The notes beneath the pieces are model-generated. The model worked only from the letters and a program-made list of their open reading frames with translations, made no database searches and had not been told where the DNA came from. The position numbers and the translations under genes were made by a program. This document shows positions 62,416-64,000 of a DNA stretch of 64,000 bases, one piece after another. This DNA is from Methylovorus mays (GTDB taxonomy: Bacteria; Pseudomonadota; Gammaproteobacteria; Burkholderiales; Methylophilaceae): positions 682,001 through 746,000 of the forward strand of contig NZ_JAJAVG010000004.1 in NCBI RefSeq assembly GCF_020531915.1, written 5' to 3'. Each line of letters opens with the position of its first letter. Within the stretch, counting starts at the first letter, position 1.

Positions 62416-62976
62416 CTATTGATCCAATCTCAAGTACTGATACAGGGTCTCCCGGCTGACACCAAACTCGCGGGCCAACTTCGCTTTTTGTTCGCCGCCG
62501 GCGACACGCTGCCGCAGATCGGCTACCTGTTCGGGCGACAGCGCTTTCTTGCGGCCCCGATAGGCTCCACGCTGCTTGGCGAGCGCGATGCCTTCCCTCT
62601 GACGCTCGCGGATCAAAGCCCGCTCGAACTCGGCGAACGCGCCCATGACGGACAGCATCAGGTTCGCCATCGGCGAATCCTCGCCAGTGAAGGCCAGGCT
62701 CTCCTTGACGAACTCAATGCGCACGCCGCGCTTGGTCAGCTTTTGCACCAGGCGGCGCAAGTCATCGAGGTTGCGCGCCAAGCGATCCATGCTGTGAACC
62801 ACCACGGTGTCGCCTTCGCGCACGAAGGCGAGCAGTCTTTCCAGCTCCGGACGCTGGGTGTCCTTGCCCGACGCCTTGTCGGAAAACACCTTGCCGACTT
62901 CGACGTGTTCGAGTTGCCTTTCCGGGTTCTGGTCAAAGCTGCTGACCCGGACATAGCCAATGCGTTGACCTTGCAA
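62416..62976 (-). CDS. tnpR: Tn3-family serine resolvase TnpR
   Basis: A 186-residue site-specific recombinase that resolves cointegrates. I choose the TTG at 62976: a GGGAGG site lies four bases before it, and the product ([20 protein letters not shown]) then aligns residue for residue with Tn21 TnpR. Catalytic Ser12 is in YVRVSSFDQ; also visible are [18 protein letters not shown] and the C-terminal helix-turn-helix [19 protein letters not shown] more distal ATG at 63048 would add 24 residues that overlap res. Non-ATG initiation here is worth noting. Confidence 0.94.
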   Translation of the reverse strand: MQGQRIGYVRVSSFDQNPERQLEHVEVGKVFSDKASGKDTQRPELERLLAFVREGDTVVVHSMDRLARNLDDLRRLVQKLTKRGVRIEFVKESLAFTGEDSPMANLMLSVMGAFAEFERALIRERQREGIALAKQRGAYRGRKKALSPEQVADLRQRVAGGEQKAKLAREFGVSRETLYQYLRLDQ

Positions 62977-62984
62977 GATGCCTC

Positions 62985-63112
62985 CCAAGACGAGAATGTC
63001 AGGAAGAAATCTATGACCTTTTGCGGCATGTGTCAATAAATAACACACTGGACTCTATACTGACGTTTCAAGGCGGGCCGCCCTGACATCAGGTTAGGGT
63101 ATAGATCAGGTT
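62985..63112. other. res recombination site and tnpA/tnpR promoter region
   Basis: About 130 bases upstream of tnpR. It contains TGTCA-bearing repeats (in TGTCAATAAATAACACA and CTGACATCAGGTTAGGGTAT) in the positions of the three resolvase sub-sites of Tn21-type elements; the outer one matches the known CCTAACCTGATGTCAG part as I recall it. Sub-site limits are approximate. Confidence 0.7.
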
Positions 63113-63232
63113 GACGCCCCAACTCTGGGTTTCGGCTCCCGGCCAGAAGCTGTCGTCCGGTAGGTAGCTGTGAAAGGCAGGTCTAGGTTGATCACAGTCA
63201 ATCAAGCACTGTGAAATTTGCGACAGATGTCG

Positions 63233-64000
63233 TTAGCCATCACTGTTGACGGTGCTTAACTTGCGCACAGGCGTCGTCTGCAAGCACCCCATACCTTCCA
63301 AGGCGGCCTCCACCGCCTCATCCAGCGGCGTATGCGGCTCATGCCCAAGCGTCGAGACCAGCTTGGCGTTGCTCATCTTTACCCGCGTGCTCCACAAATA
63401 GCGCATCTGACATAGCTCTCGCAGGGTCGGTACAAAGGGCGCAGCAAGCACGGTAAGCCACCAGGGGAAGGCTCTCACTTTGGGCTTGACTCCTCCGCGC
63501 TTGACTACCACGCGGCAGATCGCTTCCGCCAACTGGGTGCCGTCTGCGTCCCAATGACCGGCCGTGTGGAAGGCGGCAAAGGGATCCAACGTGCTACGCA
63601 GCTGCAACAGCTCCACCATAGTGCGGGCTACGTCGGGTAGGTAAGACCACTGGTGGCCCATGCCGGGTGCGTTGGGCACACTAATAGACTTAACCGGCTG
63701 ACCGGGCTTTAGCATGCCCTGCGAGAACCAGCTACTGCCCAGCTTGGGTCCGAAGAAGTCCCCCGCACGCACCAGGAGCACTCTGCAGTTCTGGCTGCTG
63801 GCCTGCTTCAGACGCTGCTCCATCTCCACACGTATGCTTCCCTTCCGGGTGATGGGCTGCTGCGGTGAATCCTCATGTAACGTGGGAAAGGAGCTGGGAC
63901 CGTAGTTGTAGACTGTGCCAGGCAGCACGATAGTAGCTCCGTTAGCATGCGCGGCGGCGATGGTGTTGTCCAGCATGGGCAGTACCAGCTCACCCCAACG
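63233..64000 (-). CDS. NAD(P)-dependent SDR/epimerase-like protein (partial)
   Basis: The C-terminal 255 residues of an extended-type short-chain dehydrogenase; the N-terminal NAD-binding part lies beyond the right edge. Visible: IVLPGTVYNYGPSSFPTLHE, then RKGSIRVEMEQRLKQA in the active-site helix, LLVRAGDFFGPKLGSSW, GHQWSYLPDVARTMVELLQL and FHTAGHWDADGTQLAEAICR. The usual Y-x-x-x-K is not plain, which suggests an atypical SDR. It follows res of the transposon by about 120 bases and points towards it, so it is probably passenger cargo; substrate unknown. Confidence 0.8.
   Translation of the reverse strand, partial: RWGELVLPMLDNTIAAAHANGATIVLPGTVYNYGPSSFPTLHEDSPQQPITRKGSIRVEMEQRLKQASSQNCRVLLVRAGDFFGPKLGSSWFSQGMLKPGQPVKSISVPNAPGMGHQWSYLPDVARTMVELLQLRSTLDPFAAFHTAGHWDADGTQLAEAICRVVVKRGGVKPKVRAFPWWLTVLAAPFVPTLRELCQMRYLWSTRVKMSNAKLVSTLGHEPHTPLDEAVEAALEGMGCLQTTPVRKLSTVNSDG

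Larger units (their letters stand above)
59414..63115 (-). mobile_element. Tn3-family transposon, Tn21 subgroup, partial in window
   Basis: The left end is a 38-base inverted repeat that begins GGGGTCGTCTCAGAAAACGG and ends ACGCTAAG, followed inward by tnpA, tnpR and a res region, the Tn21/Tn501 order. The base sequence is much more GC-rich than the surrounding island. No matching right repeat was found up to 64000, so the element extends beyond the window and probably includes the SDR-like gene as cargo. The target flank on the left is AGATA; its copy should lie at the far end. Confidence 0.88.

Noticed and set aside
61244-62422. 392-codon open frame antisense to tnpA
   Set aside because: Known type of antisense shadow in GC-rich Tn3 transposase genes.

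Overview
The window looks like chromosome from a moderately GC-rich betaproteobacterium. The mix of TonB/PepSY iron genes, PEP-CTERM proteins, DUF1840 and DUF2380 proteins, a TPR-2OG-oxygenase and a pilus-like type II secretion operon fits the methylotrophic Methylophilaceae. That placement is inference: no 16S rRNA or methylotrophy marker lies in the window.

Layout. 1-3.7 kb: start of a membrane sensor-type gene on the minus strand, Rep helicase and an MFS exporter. 3.8-12.2 kb: the complete high-affinity K+ system kdpFABC-kdpDE, with a likely KdpE operator and an extra 33-residue membrane peptide ahead of kdpF. 12.3-16.4 kb: an AsmA-family protein and the ABC-F protein Uup. 16.4-23.5 kb: a minus-strand iron cluster of two TonB-dependent siderophore receptors, a PiuC-type hydroxylase, two PepSY proteins and a cytochrome b561, with Fur-box-like sites ahead of both receptors. 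23.7-34 kb: mixed housekeeping and small secreted proteins, chromate transporter, Tag glycosylase, tRNA-Arg(CCT), peroxiredoxin, lipoproteins and a lytic transglycosylase. 34-43.5 kb: an 11-gene type II secretion operon whose inner-membrane part resembles PilM/N/O/P. 43.6-47.1 kb, divergent from it: an OB-like exported protein, a large alkaline phosphatase and a PEP-CTERM protein. 47.2-51.8 kb: a KGG-repeat protein, a GIY-YIG protein, two translationally coupled photolyase/cryptochrome genes and a lipoprotein.

From 51.9 kb the character changes. A 3' fragment of tRNA-Leu(TAA) marks the left end of an integrated island, followed at once by a tyrosine integrase and then by AT-rich genes. The key element is a tightly coupled four-gene minus-strand operon (58472 to 53158): an SPPY-type DNA methyltransferase, a phosphoribosyltransferase-like protein, an ORC/CDC6-like AAA+ ATPase and an unrecognised Rossmann-like protein. 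The spacing (4-base overlap, 4-base gap, 4-base overlap), the position beside an integrase and the methyltransferase make it a strong candidate anti-phage or anti-plasmid system. It is the best candidate here for an undescribed system.

At 59.4 kb a Tn21-subgroup Tn3 transposon (IR, tnpA, tnpR, res) has cut into another island gene. A partial SDR/epimerase-like gene lies beyond res at the right edge and is probably cargo. The intact tRNA-Leu, the far transposon end and the rest of the interrupted gene should lie beyond the window. Long open frames antisense to rep, kdpA, kdpB, the phosphatase and tnpA are codon-bias shadows and are left out. No CRISPR array or rRNA gene was seen.
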